Part shown: positions 40,238 to 48,879 of the stretch, piece after piece
Position numbering within the stretch: the first letter of the stretch is position 1
How the letters are laid out: each line of letters starts with the position of its first letter
Assembly (NCBI GenBank): GCA_028707175.1
Contig: JAQTUV010000003.1
Coordinates: forward strand, 62,001 to 126,000
Direction of reading: 5' to 3'
Origin: Sideroxydans sp.
GTDB taxonomy: Bacteria > Pseudomonadota > Gammaproteobacteria > Burkholderiales > Gallionellaceae
DNA: 64,000 bases
Made by a program: the position numbers and the translations under genes
Notes under the pieces: model-generated
What the model was told of the DNA's origin: nothing
Seen by the model: the letters and a program-made list of their open reading frames with translations, nothing else
Databases searched by the model: none

Positions 40238-40486
40238 ATGAGCAAAGTTACAAGGCAAGAACAAAAGCAAGAAATGAGCGAGAGAAGGATTGAGGCTACG
40301 GCGATTAAGGCAGGTTACAAATCTGCTGAAGACCAAGCTTACAAACTCTGTGCTCAGCAATATCCTGGATATTGCTACGGCGAAAATCAACATGATGAAT
40401 TTGTAAAGTTGGCTAACAAAATTGTTGATAAGGCTATTAGAACAAACGACGACATTGCAAGAATTATTGCAATGCAAAACTGGTAA
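40238..40486 (+). CDS. Small hypothetical protein behind motif copy 6
   Basis: An 82-aa charged protein, helical N-terminus, with two cysteines in KLCAQQYPGYCYG. AAAGGAG before the start. First gene of a four-gene run. No family recognised. Confidence 0.6.
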   Translation: MSKVTRQEQKQEMSERRIEATAIKAGYKSAEDQAYKLCAQQYPGYCYGENQHDEFVKLANKIVDKAIRTNDDIARIIAMQNW

Positions 40487-40505
40487 TTCGATAAGGAGTA
40501 GAAAC

Positions 40506-40991
40506 ATGAGATATGACGAATATCAAGCGGCTTGTGGATGCACCGTTTCTGTTTATGGAATCAAGGGATATTCAGAAGCTTCGCACGGTGTAAAAGCAAA
40601 GTTGAAGGCTCAAGCATCTACACAAATTTGTGAAGATTGCGAGGACAAGCAGTATCAGAAATCAAAGCTTCATGAACAATTCGCTTCGGCAAATGCTTTG
40701 GCCGCTGCTCAAAATGCAGAATTTAATTTGCCAGCACTGATTGGAAGCATCAAGCAAGTCGCATGGGCTGAATCTATCAGGGCTGAGAAGGTGAAGAAAT
40801 TCATTGAAGAGAAAAAGAAATACGAAGCTTCCTTAGCCAACGAGGAAGCAAAGAAGACTTTCAATGAATTTGTTGACGAAGAAGTGAATTGCAATTTGGC
40901 AAAAACTTGGATTGATCAAAGAGCCGTCAATGTTGCAGACCTTTGCAGTAATTTCTTTTGGAAGACAGTTAAGGAGAATAAAAATGCTTAA
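40506..40991 (+). CDS. Hypothetical protein with cysteine pairs and helical tail
   Basis: A 161-aa protein. CGC near the start and CEDC near residue 43 may form a small metal site. The middle (about 90-135) is a Lys/Glu/Ala-rich helix. AAGGAG before the ATG at 40506. Ends in an 8-nt overlap with the next gene. No family recognised. Confidence 0.6.
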   Translation: MRYDEYQAACGCTVSVYGIKGYSEASHGVKAKLKAQASTQICEDCEDKQYQKSKLHEQFASANALAAAQNAEFNLPALIGSIKQVAWAESIRAEKVKKFIEEKKKYEASLANEEAKKTFNEFVDEEVNCNLAKTWIDQRAVNVADLCSNFFWKTVKENKNA

Positions 40992-41373
40992 GGGATTATT
41001 CGGAATCGCCCTAGTCGCTGCCTTTTGGAATCACTACGGACAGCCACTAGACACCTCAAATCCAGAGGCTTTTGCTACTACCTTAGTTTCCACTGCACCA
41101 GCCGTAAAAGCTTCTGCACAGGCTGATTTTGAGGCTAAAGCACTGCCAAAAATCAAGCAAGCCGTGAAGGACTTCGACAGGGGCTTTACCGCTGATATTG
41201 CTAGGGCAAATGCGAATTTTCAGAGAGCAGAACAGGCGGGAAAGCCAGCCGTGGCGGAAGTAGTTAAGCCAGCTTACTTCCTGAGCTCAAACCCGAACAC
41301 AACCTTCAAATACTGTTACCACTTCGGCAATAACATGACTGCATGTTATGGCGAGCCGTTGGTGGATATGTAA
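40984..41373 (+). CDS. Putative membrane-anchored or exported protein
   Basis: A 129-aa protein with a short hydrophobic N-terminus (LKGLFGIALVAAFW), then an Ala/Lys-rich helix and a C-terminal segment with two cysteines (YCYHFGNNMTACYG). The start overlaps the previous gene. No family recognised. Confidence 0.6.
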   Translation: MLKGLFGIALVAAFWNHYGQPLDTSNPEAFATTLVSTAPAVKASAQADFEAKALPKIKQAVKDFDRGFTADIARANANFQRAEQAGKPAVAEVVKPAYFLSSNPNTTFKYCYHFGNNMTACYGEPLVDM

Positions 41374-41399
41374 AGAATTGAAACTTTAAGGAGAGACGC

Positions 41400-41723
41400 A
41401 TGAATAAAAAACTGAATGAGTTGTTGGCAGATAGCACTTTGATGGTGAATCTAGGTCCAGAAAACCGAGAGTTTAAGAGTGGAGTGTATTTTCTTCATGG
41501 TGAAGACAGATATTTCTTATTATTTTCGGGCGACACTATGGTTTTTGAGCCAGTCACAGAAGCTGAAGCACTGCAATTCGTAGTCTCAATATTTAGTGAT
41601 CCTTCGTTGTCTCCTCAAGAGGCTTTCTGTAAGCAATTCGATACATTGTTGGATTCCAGAGGTCTTATATATAAAGATTCAGAATCAAGACTGAATGCCT
41701 TTCACGACCAAATCTTCAACTAA
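41400..41723 (+). CDS. Hypothetical soluble protein
   Basis: A 107-aa protein, mixed strand and helix (VYFLHGEDRYFLLFSGDTMV; EAEALQFVVSIFSD). AAGGAGAG before the start. No family recognised. A perfect nine-pair hairpin AAGGGGACA-CACA-TGTCCCCTT lies 9 nt after the stop (41732-41753), without a T-run. Confidence 0.6.
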   Translation: MNKKLNELLADSTLMVNLGPENREFKSGVYFLHGEDRYFLLFSGDTMVFEPVTEAEALQFVVSIFSDPSLSPQEAFCKQFDTLLDSRGLIYKDSESRLNAFHDQIFN

Positions 41724-41781
41724 CTATCACCAAGGGGACACACATGTCCCCTTGAGTTTCATTCTCATGTAGACTCTTTGG

Positions 41782-42993
41782 ATGAAACCGAAATCCAAAG
41801 ACACCCCCGCAATCACCCCTGAACTCAAAGCTCGCCGTGAGAAAGCTAGGCTGAAAAAGCAGAAACAACGAGCTCTCGACGACGACTCCGCTTTTGAAAA
41901 AGCCTTAAAGGTGCTTGAGAAAACCGCAGAGACGAACCCCGCCTTGGAGCGGGTCATGCTTGCAGGTATGGGGGAGTTGATGAGTCGCTATCTACCAATT
42001 CCACCAGTTAAACCACCTTTCGCCTATGTCGGTTCTAAATCTAGATATGCCCACCTAATCATTAAAAGGCTTGAGGACAGCATTAAAGAGGTGCGGGACA
42101 CACTTGTCTATTGCGAACCCTTTGCAGGTTCTTTAGCCTCGTTTTTGGCTGTTGCTGATACCTTGAAAGCCAAAGGGATTCGGCGAGTCATTCTTAATGA
42201 CTTCAATCCACACCTAATCAACTTCTATCGGATGGCAGAGGCACACCCGGACTTGTTGATCGAGGAGATAAATTCGATTGAAGAACGGTTTATTGAGTCG
42301 TTTCCTATTGAGTATTCTTTGAAGATGGGGGCAACCATTCCCCACGAAGACCGACCAGCACTCGAAGACAATGTTCATGCATTCTTTAAAGACCATAGAA
42401 CAGCCTTACAGCACGACGAATCACTCAACAACATACAACGAGCAGGACTAATCTATTTCGTGTTGCAACACGGCTTTAATGGTCTCTACACTGAAAGCCA
42501 GAAGGGCAACATCGGGACGGCTTTCGGCTGGAAGAAGAAACGAATATTCCTGAATGAAATCACGGAAAAAATCTACGGACTGCACTTCGTCTTTAATTCT
42601 TTTCAAACCGAGTTCACGAACAAACACTTTCGCGATCTAGATTGGCTCCAAGACACATTCTTTTATTTAGACCCGCCTTACATCGAATCCGGCAAGGACT
42701 ATCTTGCTTGCGGATTTGGCTTGGACGAGCAAAAAGAATTGCTCGAATCGGTTCAGGCTTCTGGAGCTCCATTTCTTTACTCAAACAATAACCATGTATT
42801 TTTGAGAGACCTGTTGGATGAATCCGTCACGGTCGAAACATTCGCACGCAAGAATATCGTCGCGGGATCTGGTGAAGCCAGAAGTGACGATAAAGAAGAG
42901 TTGCTTGCTGGAAGAACATCCGCTTGGCCGTTCAATCTGCAAAACGGGAAGTGGCTTGAAATTCCTTTGAAAGCTATGACTAAGGAAAGGTGA
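41782..42993 (+). CDS. Orphan Dam-like DNA adenine N6-methyltransferase (D12 class)
   Basis: A 403-aa protein. SAM-binding motif FAYVGSKSRYA (80-90), CEPFAGSLASF (111-121), ILNDFNPHL, and the catalytic DPPY (297-300). A charged 70-residue extension precedes the methyltransferase domain. No matching restriction gene is adjacent, so it is an orphan that may protect the element's DNA or control it. The recognition site cannot be read from sequence alone. The start has a weak ribosome site. Confidence 0.88.
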   Translation: MKPKSKDTPAITPELKARREKARLKKQKQRALDDDSAFEKALKVLEKTAETNPALERVMLAGMGELMSRYLPIPPVKPPFAYVGSKSRYAHLIIKRLEDSIKEVRDTLVYCEPFAGSLASFLAVADTLKAKGIRRVILNDFNPHLINFYRMAEAHPDLLIEEINSIEERFIESFPIEYSLKMGATIPHEDRPALEDNVHAFFKDHRTALQHDESLNNIQRAGLIYFVLQHGFNGLYTESQKGNIGTAFGWKKKRIFLNEITEKIYGLHFVFNSFQTEFTNKHFRDLDWLQDTFFYLDPPYIESGKDYLACGFGLDEQKELLESVQASGAPFLYSNNNHVFLRDLLDESVTVETFARKNIVAGSGEARSDDKEELLAGRTSAWPFNLQNGKWLEIPLKAMTKER

Positions 42994-43318
42994 AGTTGAA
43001 ACCTTCAAAGATGCTTGCTGAAAATCGCATGCTTGATAATAAAGATTATCGAGAATGTCATCCGCTCAAAACCGACTGCACAGAATCCATCCCTTCAAAA
43101 ATAGCCCATTAGAGCGATTCTTTTTAATCGGGTAGGGCGACAGCACCAAAGAATTGTTTTAAAGGCTTGGGAAGCTTTGGGGTGAATCCTTGAAGGACTG
43201 AATCAATTCTCAGCAGCAGGAAAAGTAGGTAGTATGAAAACAGTCCCAAGGAAGACGAAAAACTGGGGGAAGGCCTCCCTCCCTCCCGAAGGGGCATTTC
43301 ACTTACAAGGATAACAAT
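42994..43318. other. Noncoding gap between methyltransferase and exported protein genes
   Basis: About 325 nt without a gene that I can support. Contains C- and G-rich short runs (GGCCTCCCTCCCTCCCG near 43275). No copy of the 24-nt motif and no clear promoter. Confidence 0.45.
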
Positions 43319-43840
43319 ATGAAAAATATAATCGCTTTCGCAATCTTGCTTTCAATCACCGCAACTGTTCAAGCAGGAACTCCTGCACCAACACCAAAGC
43401 AAACAACACCTGCATCAGCCCCTGTTGCAGTTGAAACAGAGGCGGAGAAGGATGCACGAGTGAGAAGAGAATACGACGAAGGGGTTGCACGAGCTCGTGG
43501 TGAATTAGACGAATATTTGAAAAAAGAGGGGGAGAGGATAAGAGAAGAAAATGAAAGAAAGCGAATGGAACGAAACTACGGATTTAGAAGTGCAGAATGC
43601 GAGCCGATTAGTAGTTATCAGTTACAAAAGATGCAGAATGTTATTGATGAAAACATGAGTGTTTGTCGTCAAGACCGTGGAAGAATTAGAAATGGGGATA
43701 TGCAATTCCAGTGTGACCTACCTCAAGGAACTTCATATTTAGTGTATTTCACTCGTGAAAATTGCCGCATCGTTGCGATGATGAAAAGCAATCGAACTGG
43801 CACTGAACGAATGAGTTTGCCTTCTGGTTACTTTGACTGA
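43319..43840 (+). CDS. Exported coiled-coil protein
   Basis: A 173-aa protein with Sec signal (NIIAFAILLSITATVQA) like those of other island genes. A Pro/Thr/Ala linker follows, then a charged helical stretch rich in Glu and Arg (about 55-90), and a C-terminal domain with four cysteines. Periplasmic or surface place expected; no family recognised. Confidence 0.6.
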   Translation: MKNIIAFAILLSITATVQAGTPAPTPKQTTPASAPVAVETEAEKDARVRREYDEGVARARGELDEYLKKEGERIREENERKRMERNYGFRSAECEPISSYQLQKMQNVIDENMSVCRQDRGRIRNGDMQFQCDLPQGTSYLVYFTRENCRIVAMMKSNRTGTERMSLPSGYFD

Positions 43841-43859
43841 TAGAAACCTAAAAACAATG

Positions 43860-43883
43860 AAGCCAGCTCGATGGCTGGCTTCT
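43860..43883 (+). terminator. Hairpin terminator behind the exported protein
   Basis: GAAGCCAGC/GCTGGCTTC, nine pairs, followed by a weak TTGTG tail. Confidence 0.6.
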
Positions 43884-43935
43884 TGTGTCTGCACTGGCAG
43901 TTTAGCTTTTAGCTTAAATTGATTCGTTTATTTTT

Positions 43936-44109
43936 TTATTTGCTCGACAGCCAAGTCTGCAACTGCTCTTCCAGCCAACCAACCCTCATTGAGGATAAAT
44001 GAATTTGTTTTGGAAATTCACCCCGCTTAATCATGCGGTAAATCGTCGGTCTTGAAAGAGAAGTCATTTGGCAAACTTGCTGAATTTTTATCAGTAGTAT
44101 TTGCTTCAC
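43936..44109 (-). CDS. AlpA-like transcriptional regulator / excisionase
   Basis: 57 aa on the minus strand from a GTG at 44109. The sequence LIKIQQVCQMTSLSRPTIYR, then MIKRGEFPKQIHLSSMRVGW and LEEQLQTWLSSK, is the AlpA/excisionase winged-helix pattern almost throughout. Such genes commonly sit beside P4-type integrases and activate or steer excision. The start is uncertain: no ATG is in frame after an upstream stop, and GAAGAG touches the GTG. Confidence 0.75.
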   Translation of the reverse strand: MKQILLIKIQQVCQMTSLSRPTIYRMIKRGEFPKQIHLSSMRVGWLEEQLQTWLSSK

Positions 44110-44169
44110 CTCTTCATTTAGCTAGAAATTTACTAGCAACCGACAGTCTACAGATTTGACACCCAAAAG

Positions 44170-45387
44170 TCAATTTTGAGCCGTATTTTCAAGGTAATCC
44201 GACCACTTCTGCAATGCCTCTAGTCGCTCTTTCATGAAGTATAAATGAGGTTCTACTTCATAAGATTGAGTGACCTGATTCGCAGTTTGGTGGGCAAGTA
44301 AAAACTCAACAAAAATTGGTAGCACGCCGTTTTTCTTCAGCCATTCACCCGCGATTGTTCGACACCTATGAGGGTTGTAATCAATGCCAACTTCGTCAAA
44401 AGCTTTCGACAACGATTTTGGCACCATTGGAGCTTTATCTTTTTTCTTACCTTGGGGAGCAGGGAAGAGGAATTCAGTATGTCCAGTGAGCTCGTGAAGC
44501 TCTCTTAATAGCGATTCAACTTGAGCAGTCATTGGAATCACATGAGGACGCTGCTCTTTCATTCGCATGCTCTCGATAGCCCAAAGCTTTTTATCCCAAT
44601 CAATCTCAATCCATTTCGACGAGTAGAGAACGCCATACTTTTTAATGCAAAACAGCTCGCCAGACCTAAGAAAGATATGGTGTTGAAGTCTCATTGCAAT
44701 TGACATCACCTTTGAAGAGGTGTTGAAGCACTTCAAATACTCAGCCCGAATGTCCGTTGGCATGACAAATGGCTTTGGTTCTTTCTCAGCAATGATATTT
44801 TTGAAAGAGGGTAGAGGGGTGGAACGGATCTCTTCGTCGATTGACCACTCCAAAATCATTTTCAAATACTGTTTACACTTAATTGCTATTGCATTCGAGC
44901 GCTCATTTACAGCCAGCAAAAGTGTGGAAATGACTTTGCGGTCGATATCGTCAATGTCGTATTGGCCGAGGGCTGGAATAAGGTCTTTATTGAGAACCTT
45001 CCTATATTTATCAATCAAAGAAGTTGCTGGTGGTTTCCCGTTTTTGTGGAAATTCTTTCGCCAAGAAAGCCACCTTTCAGCGACAGCCTCAAAGCCTCTT
45101 TCACTCGACTTTGCAATCTTCACTTCCTGTACCTTCGCTTCATGTAAAATGGCCAAGAAGCTGGGAACAGCTTTACGAGCGTCCTCCAGGCTCATGTCTG
45201 GATAGTGCCCGAGTGTGTGTGGTTTGTTGTTTGAATCAGTTATTCGCCACGATTTTGCACCTGATTTTTTATAAATGATTAAGTGCAACCCGGCGACCTT
45301 GCCATCGTTAATTCGCTGATTAGCTTTGCTGGTACACCGTGCATTTTTGACGGCTAAGTCGGTAAGAACCTTGGCTACCCTTGGCAT
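44170..45387 (-). CDS. int: P4-type tyrosine site-specific recombinase (integrase)
   Basis: A 405-aa integrase. The N-terminal arm-binding DUF4102-like domain ends near residue 90 (LTDLAVKNA; GLHLIIYKKSG). Catalytic residues follow the family order: R241 in LRSGELF, H340 and R343 in NPHRCRTIAG, H366 in LLAHQTAN and the nucleophile Y376 in QSYEVEP. It reads away from tRNA-Leu, with its start 285 nt from the tRNA 3' end, the usual place for enzymes that integrate in tRNA 3' ends. Repeated GTGAATT sites overlap its upstream region, so it may control its own expression. Confidence 0.94.
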   Translation of the reverse strand: MPRVAKVLTDLAVKNARCTSKANQRINDGKVAGLHLIIYKKSGAKSWRITDSNNKPHTLGHYPDMSLEDARKAVPSFLAILHEAKVQEVKIAKSSERGFEAVAERWLSWRKNFHKNGKPPATSLIDKYRKVLNKDLIPALGQYDIDDIDRKVISTLLLAVNERSNAIAIKCKQYLKMILEWSIDEEIRSTPLPSFKNIIAEKEPKPFVMPTDIRAEYLKCFNTSSKVMSIAMRLQHHIFLRSGELFCIKKYGVLYSSKWIEIDWDKKLWAIESMRMKEQRPHVIPMTAQVESLLRELHELTGHTEFLFPAPQGKKKDKAPMVPKSLSKAFDEVGIDYNPHRCRTIAGEWLKKNGVLPIFVEFLLAHQTANQVTQSYEVEPHLYFMKERLEALQKWSDYLENTAQN

Positions 45388-45459
45388 AATTCACTTTCTC
45401 GTTTAATTCACTTCTTGAAGTTAATTATCACGCAAGAGTGAACTAAAAAGTGAATTATT
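45388..45459. repeat. Right integrase arm-type repeats over the int promoter region
   Basis: Inverted TCAAGAAGTGAATTA at 45404-45418 (15 of 15 identical to 22904-22918), AAAGTGAATT inverted at 45388-45397, and GCAAGAGTGAACTAAAAAG plus TGAATTATT at 45432-45459. Confidence 0.65.
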
Positions 45460-45474
45460 GTGTGTGAGCTTGGG

Positions 45475-45546
45475 TGATACAAGCTGAGACAAACAGGCTG
45501 AGACGAGGTGAGAAAACCTGAGACAAGCTGATACAACCTGAGACAA
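45475..45546. repeat. Seven phased TGAKACAA repeats between int and attR
   Basis: Copies begin at 45475, 45485, 45499, 45509, 45519, 45529 and 45539: TGATACAA, TGAGACAA, TGAGACGA, TGAGAAAA, TGAGACAA, TGATACAA, TGAGACAA. Spacing is 10 bp except one of 14, so most lie on one face of the helix. Likely sites of cooperative binding by integrase, AlpA-like protein or an architectural protein. Confidence 0.7.
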
Positions 45547-45612
45547 ACGAATAGAGATAACTAATTGAATTACTTTAAGAATACAACTGAGCTCGGTAGG
45601 AATAAAGGACGC

Positions 45613-45633
45613 AAAAAAACCGCCGAAGCGGTT
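45613..45633 (-). terminator. Terminator now serving tRNA-Leu, supplied by the island
   Basis: On the minus strand AACCGC-TTCG-GCGGTT followed by seven T in all, 39 nt beyond the tRNA 3' end. A short T-run on the plus side makes it partly bidirectional. Confidence 0.8.
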
Positions 45634-45671
45634 GTTTTTGAAGAACTACTGAAAACCTCAATAATTCGCTT

Positions 45672-45687
45672 TGGTGCCCAGAAGAGG
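45672..45687. mobile_element. attR within tRNA-Leu
   Basis: TGGTGCCCAGAAGAGG, the reverse of the tRNA 3' end including CCA. Matches attL at 22845 in 15 of 16 bases. The tRNA stays complete because the element carries the replacement 3' end. Confidence 0.88.
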
Positions 45688-45756
45688 ACTCGAACCTCCA
45701 CACCTTACGGCACACGGACCTGAACCGTGCGCGTCTACCAATTCCGCCATCCGGGC
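45672..45756 (-). tRNA. tRNA-Leu (anticodon CAG)
   Basis: 85 nt with encoded CCA. Acceptor stem GCCCGGA / TCTGGGC with one G-T pair, anticodon arm CACGG-TTCAGGT-CCGTG giving anticodon CAG, a long variable arm as in leucine tRNAs (GCCGTAAGGTG region), and T arm GGTTCGAGTCC. The 3' end is the integration site of the island. Confidence 0.96.
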
Positions 45757-45770
45757 ATTGCAGGGCGCGC

Positions 45771-45799
45771 ACTTTAATTGCTATAGGATTTTGTGTCAA
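45771..45799 (-). promoter_or_regulatory. Promoter of tRNA-Leu, overlapping the rnr start
   Basis: On the minus strand: TTGACA (45799-45794), 17-bp spacer, TAAAGT (45776-45771), followed by a GC-rich CGCGCCC stretch as expected for stringently controlled stable-RNA promoters. The -35 box reaches the first base of the rnr ATG. Confidence 0.75.
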
Positions 45800-48081
45800 T
45801 GACGAAAAAGAAAAAGAGCATCCGTGAACTAGATCCATTTTTGGAGCGTGAACGCGAACAATATGAACATCCTTTGCCTAGCCGCGAATATATTTTGCAA
45901 GTGCTGGCGGAGAAGGGCGTACCCGTTGAGCAAGAAGATTTATGTGCTTATTTGCACATCGAATTAGACGAAGAAGAGTTGTTTATTCGTCGTTTGCGTG
46001 CGATGGAGCGTGACGGTCAGATCATGCGCAATCGCAAGCGTGCGATCTGTGTCATGGATAAGTTAGATCTTATCAAGGGCAAGGTGCAAGGTCATCCAGA
46101 TGGGTTCGGTTTCCTGATTCCTGAAGATGGCAGTGCCGATTTGGTGTTGAGTGCAAAGGAAATGCACAAAGCCTTGCACGGTGACACGGTGATGGCGCGT
46201 GTGGCTGGGGAAGATAAACGTGGGCGTCGTGAAGCTAGCATTGTTGAAGTGTTGGCGCATGGCAACACGCGAGTGGTGGGGCGTATCTATGAAGAGCATG
46301 GCATTAAATTCGTGGTCGCAGAAAATCGTCGTATCAGCCAAGATATCTTGGTGGCGGCGGGTGAGCATGGTGATGCCAAGGTAGGGCAGGTGGTGATTTT
46401 GGAAATCATGCAGCAGCCTTCCAAACATGCGCAACCTATCGGGCGCATTGTCGAAGTGCTGGGTAACTATGCTGATCCTGGTATGGAAATCGAGATTGCT
46501 TTGCGCAAGCACGATTTGCCGAATGAGTTTCCGCATGATGCGAAACATCAGGCCGAGTCATTCGCTCCCGAGGTAAAAGCAGCGGATTACGCGGGGCGTG
46601 AAAGCGTAGTGGCTTTGCCGTTGGTGACGATCGACGGCGAAACGGCGCGTGATTTTGATGATGCTGTGTATTGCGAACCGAATGCGCACGGCTTCCGCTT
46701 GGTCGTGGCGATTGCAGATGTGAGCGCCTATGTAAAATCTGGCGATGCCTTGGATAAAGAAGCCATCAATCGTGGCAACTCGGTGTATTTTCCGCGTCGC
46801 GTGATTCCGATGTTGCCGGAAGAGTTATCGAATGGATTGTGTTCGCTCAATCCGCATGTCGAACGCTTGTGCATGGTGTGTGACATGCAAATCAGTGCGC
46901 AGGGTGAGATTCAAAAACATCGCTTCTATCCTTCGGTGATGCACTCGCAGGCACGTCTGACTTACACCAAAGTCGCCGACATGATCGCAAATCCTCAAGG
47001 TGAGAATGCGCGTGAATATGCGGCGGTATTGCCTCACATCAACAATCTGTACAAGTTGTTCCAAGTCTTGCTGCAAGCGCGTGCTAAACGCGGTGCGATT
47101 GATTTTGAAACTGTCGAAACGCAGATGATTTTCAATGAGAACGGCAAGATTGAAAAAATCGTTCCTGTGGTGCGTAACGATGCGCACAAGCTGATTGAAG
47201 AATGTATGTTGGCGGCTAACGTGTGTGCGGCAGACTTTTTGAAGTCGCACGAACATGCTGTGTTGTACCGCATTCATGAAGGGCCAACACCTGAAAAGTT
47301 AGAAACTGTGCGTGAGTTCTTTAAAGAGTTCGGGATGCAGTTGGGCGGTGGTGATGATCCACAAGCTTCAGACTATTCCAAATTGCTCAAAGAAATTAAA
47401 GGCCGTCCCGATGCAGGGTTGCTGCAAACCGTGATGTTGCGTTCACTGCGTCAGGCAGTGTATTCGCCAGACAATGCAGGTCACTTCGGTTTGGGTTACG
47501 AAGCCTACGCGCATTTCACTTCTCCGATTCGTCGCTATCCCGATTTGCTGGTGCATCGCGCCATCAAAGCTGTTTTGGAAGGCAAACAGTACAAGCCGCA
47601 ACTGAAATGGGCGGAGATGGGCGTACATTGTTCGATGACCGAGCGTCGTGCGGATGATGCGACGCGTGATGTTGAGGCATGGCTGAAATGCTTCTACATG
47701 CGCGATCATTTGGGTAGCGAATTTGAAGGTACGATTTCATCGGTCACGGGTTTTGGCTTGTTTATCTCGCTAGATGATTTGTATGTTGAAGGCTTGGTGC
47801 ATGTGTCGGAACTGGGTTCTGATTATTTCCATTTTGATGCAACCAAACATCAAATGCTGGGCGAGCGCACAGGCAAGCGTTATCGCCTAGGCGACCGCGT
47901 CAAAGTTAAAGTGGTGCGCGTGGATATGGAAAGCACCAAGATAGATTTCACGCTGGTTAGCGTAGAAAACGAAGGCACACCTGCGTTTAACGTAGGGGCT
48001 TGGGGTGCCACTGCACCTAAAAAAATCAAAACTGAAAAACCAGAATCAAAGAACAAAAAGGCAGGAAAACGTCATGGCTGA
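45799..48081 (+). CDS. rnr: Ribonuclease R
   Basis: A 760-aa exoribonuclease of the RNB family. N-terminal helix-turn-helix and cold-shock domains, a catalytic RNB domain with [17 protein letters not shown] (metal-binding aspartates), PLVTIDGE and [11 protein letters not shown], a C-terminal S1 domain ([20 protein letters not shown]), and a Lys-rich tail. Degrades structured RNA 3' to 5'. The ATG at 45799 has AGGA ten bases upstream; a GTG two codons earlier is also possible. Its last 8 nt overlap rlmB. Confidence 0.95.
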   Translation: MTKKKKSIRELDPFLEREREQYEHPLPSREYILQVLAEKGVPVEQEDLCAYLHIELDEEELFIRRLRAMERDGQIMRNRKRAICVMDKLDLIKGKVQGHPDGFGFLIPEDGSADLVLSAKEMHKALHGDTVMARVAGEDKRGRREASIVEVLAHGNTRVVGRIYEEHGIKFVVAENRRISQDILVAAGEHGDAKVGQVVILEIMQQPSKHAQPIGRIVEVLGNYADPGMEIEIALRKHDLPNEFPHDAKHQAESFAPEVKAADYAGRESVVALPLVTIDGETARDFDDAVYCEPNAHGFRLVVAIADVSAYVKSGDALDKEAINRGNSVYFPRRVIPMLPEELSNGLCSLNPHVERLCMVCDMQISAQGEIQKHRFYPSVMHSQARLTYTKVADMIANPQGENAREYAAVLPHINNLYKLFQVLLQARAKRGAIDFETVETQMIFNENGKIEKIVPVVRNDAHKLIEECMLAANVCAADFLKSHEHAVLYRIHEGPTPEKLETVREFFKEFGMQLGGGDDPQASDYSKLLKEIKGRPDAGLLQTVMLRSLRQAVYSPDNAGHFGLGYEAYAHFTSPIRRYPDLLVHRAIKAVLEGKQYKPQLKWAEMGVHCSMTERRADDATRDVEAWLKCFYMRDHLGSEFEGTISSVTGFGLFISLDDLYVEGLVHVSELGSDYFHFDATKHQMLGERTGKRYRLGDRVKVKVVRVDMESTKIDFTLVSVENEGTPAFNVGAWGATAPKKIKTEKPESKNKKAGKRHG

Positions 48082-48808
48082 GTCTCGTATTATTCACGGC
48101 TTTCATGCCGTTACCGCTCGTATTCGTCAAAATGCGGACAGTGTGATGGAGGTGTTTGTCGATCCTTCACGTAAAGATCCGCGTGCACGAGACCTATTGA
48201 AATTAGCCGAAAGCAATGGCGTGCGCGTCATCAGTGTGGATAGCAAGCGATTGGATGGTATGGCGGGTAGCCCGCGTCACCAAGGTGTTGCGGCACGTGT
48301 GGATGCCTCTCAAAAAGTGCAACATCTGGATGATGTGCTGGATACCCTGACTGAACCTGCGCTGATTTTAGTATTGGACGGCGTACAAGACCCACACAAC
48401 TTGGGTGCATGTTTGCGGAGTGCGGATGCATTTGGTGTACATGCGGTGATTGCGCCTAAAGATCGCGCCGTTGGTATCAATGCTACGGTAGAGAAAGTGG
48501 CTTGTGGCGCAGCGCAGACTGTACCTTATATTACTGTCACTAATCTGGCGCGCACTCTGCGTGAGTTGAAAGAGCGAGATATTTGGGTGATCGGTATGGA
48601 TGGCGAAGCGGAAACCGAATTGCATCAAGTACAGCACAAAGGCGCGGTTGCGCTGGTGTTGGGGGCGGAGGGCGAGGGCCTTCGTCGTTTGACTAAGGAT
48701 ACGTGTGATCAGTTGGTGCGGATACCCATGTTAGGTAGTGTTGAAAGTTTGAATGTCTCGGTCAGTACGGGTATTTGTCTGTACGAGGCAAGGCGTCAGC
48801 GTCAATGA
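48074..48808 (+). CDS. rlmB: 23S rRNA 2'-O-ribose methyltransferase RlmB (SpoU family)
   Basis: A 244-aa protein with an N-terminal substrate-binding domain and a knotted SPOUT domain: [33 protein letters not shown] and [16 protein letters not shown]. Modifies G2251 (E. coli numbering) in its close relatives. The 8-nt overlap with rnr makes an operon. Confidence 0.93.
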   Translation: MAESRIIHGFHAVTARIRQNADSVMEVFVDPSRKDPRARDLLKLAESNGVRVISVDSKRLDGMAGSPRHQGVAARVDASQKVQHLDDVLDTLTEPALILVLDGVQDPHNLGACLRSADAFGVHAVIAPKDRAVGINATVEKVACGAAQTVPYITVTNLARTLRELKERDIWVIGMDGEAETELHQVQHKGAVALVLGAEGEGLRRLTKDTCDQLVRIPMLGSVESLNVSVSTGICLYEARRQRQ

Positions 48809-48844
48809 TTTAAGGTAATTGCGTTAGAGATAGTCTCTATCTGC

Positions 48845-48873
48845 TTGAATCAAAACAGTGCTTCGGTTACAAT
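48845..48873 (+). promoter_or_regulatory. rpsB promoter
   Basis: TTGAAT (48845-48850), 17-bp spacer, TACAAT (48868-48873), followed by a GC-rich GCGCGCCCC start region as in ribosomal promoters. Confidence 0.75.
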
Positions 48874-48879
48874 GCGCGC

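Larger units (their letters stand above)
22845..45687. mobile_element. 22.8-kb integrative, probably mobilizable, genomic island in tRNA-Leu(CAG)
   Basis: Bounded by the 16-bp direct repeat, with a P4-type integrase and an AlpA-like regulator next to the tRNA and matching integrase-arm repeats at both ends. Carries a MOBC-type relaxase candidate, a coupling protein and a replication-initiator-like gene but no secretion channel genes. Its DNA looks more AT-rich than both flanks, and most of its gene products have no recognised family. Confidence 0.88.

Noticed and set aside
22845-45687. Prophage or satellite phage
   Set aside because: No capsid, terminase, portal or tail genes are seen. The relaxase, coupling protein and SNase-type nuclease fit a mobilizable element better. 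The P4-type integrase and AlpA alone do not show a phage.
22845-45687. Self-transmissible conjugative element
   Set aside because: No VirB/TraB-type channel or pilus genes were found, only the relaxase candidate and coupling protein.
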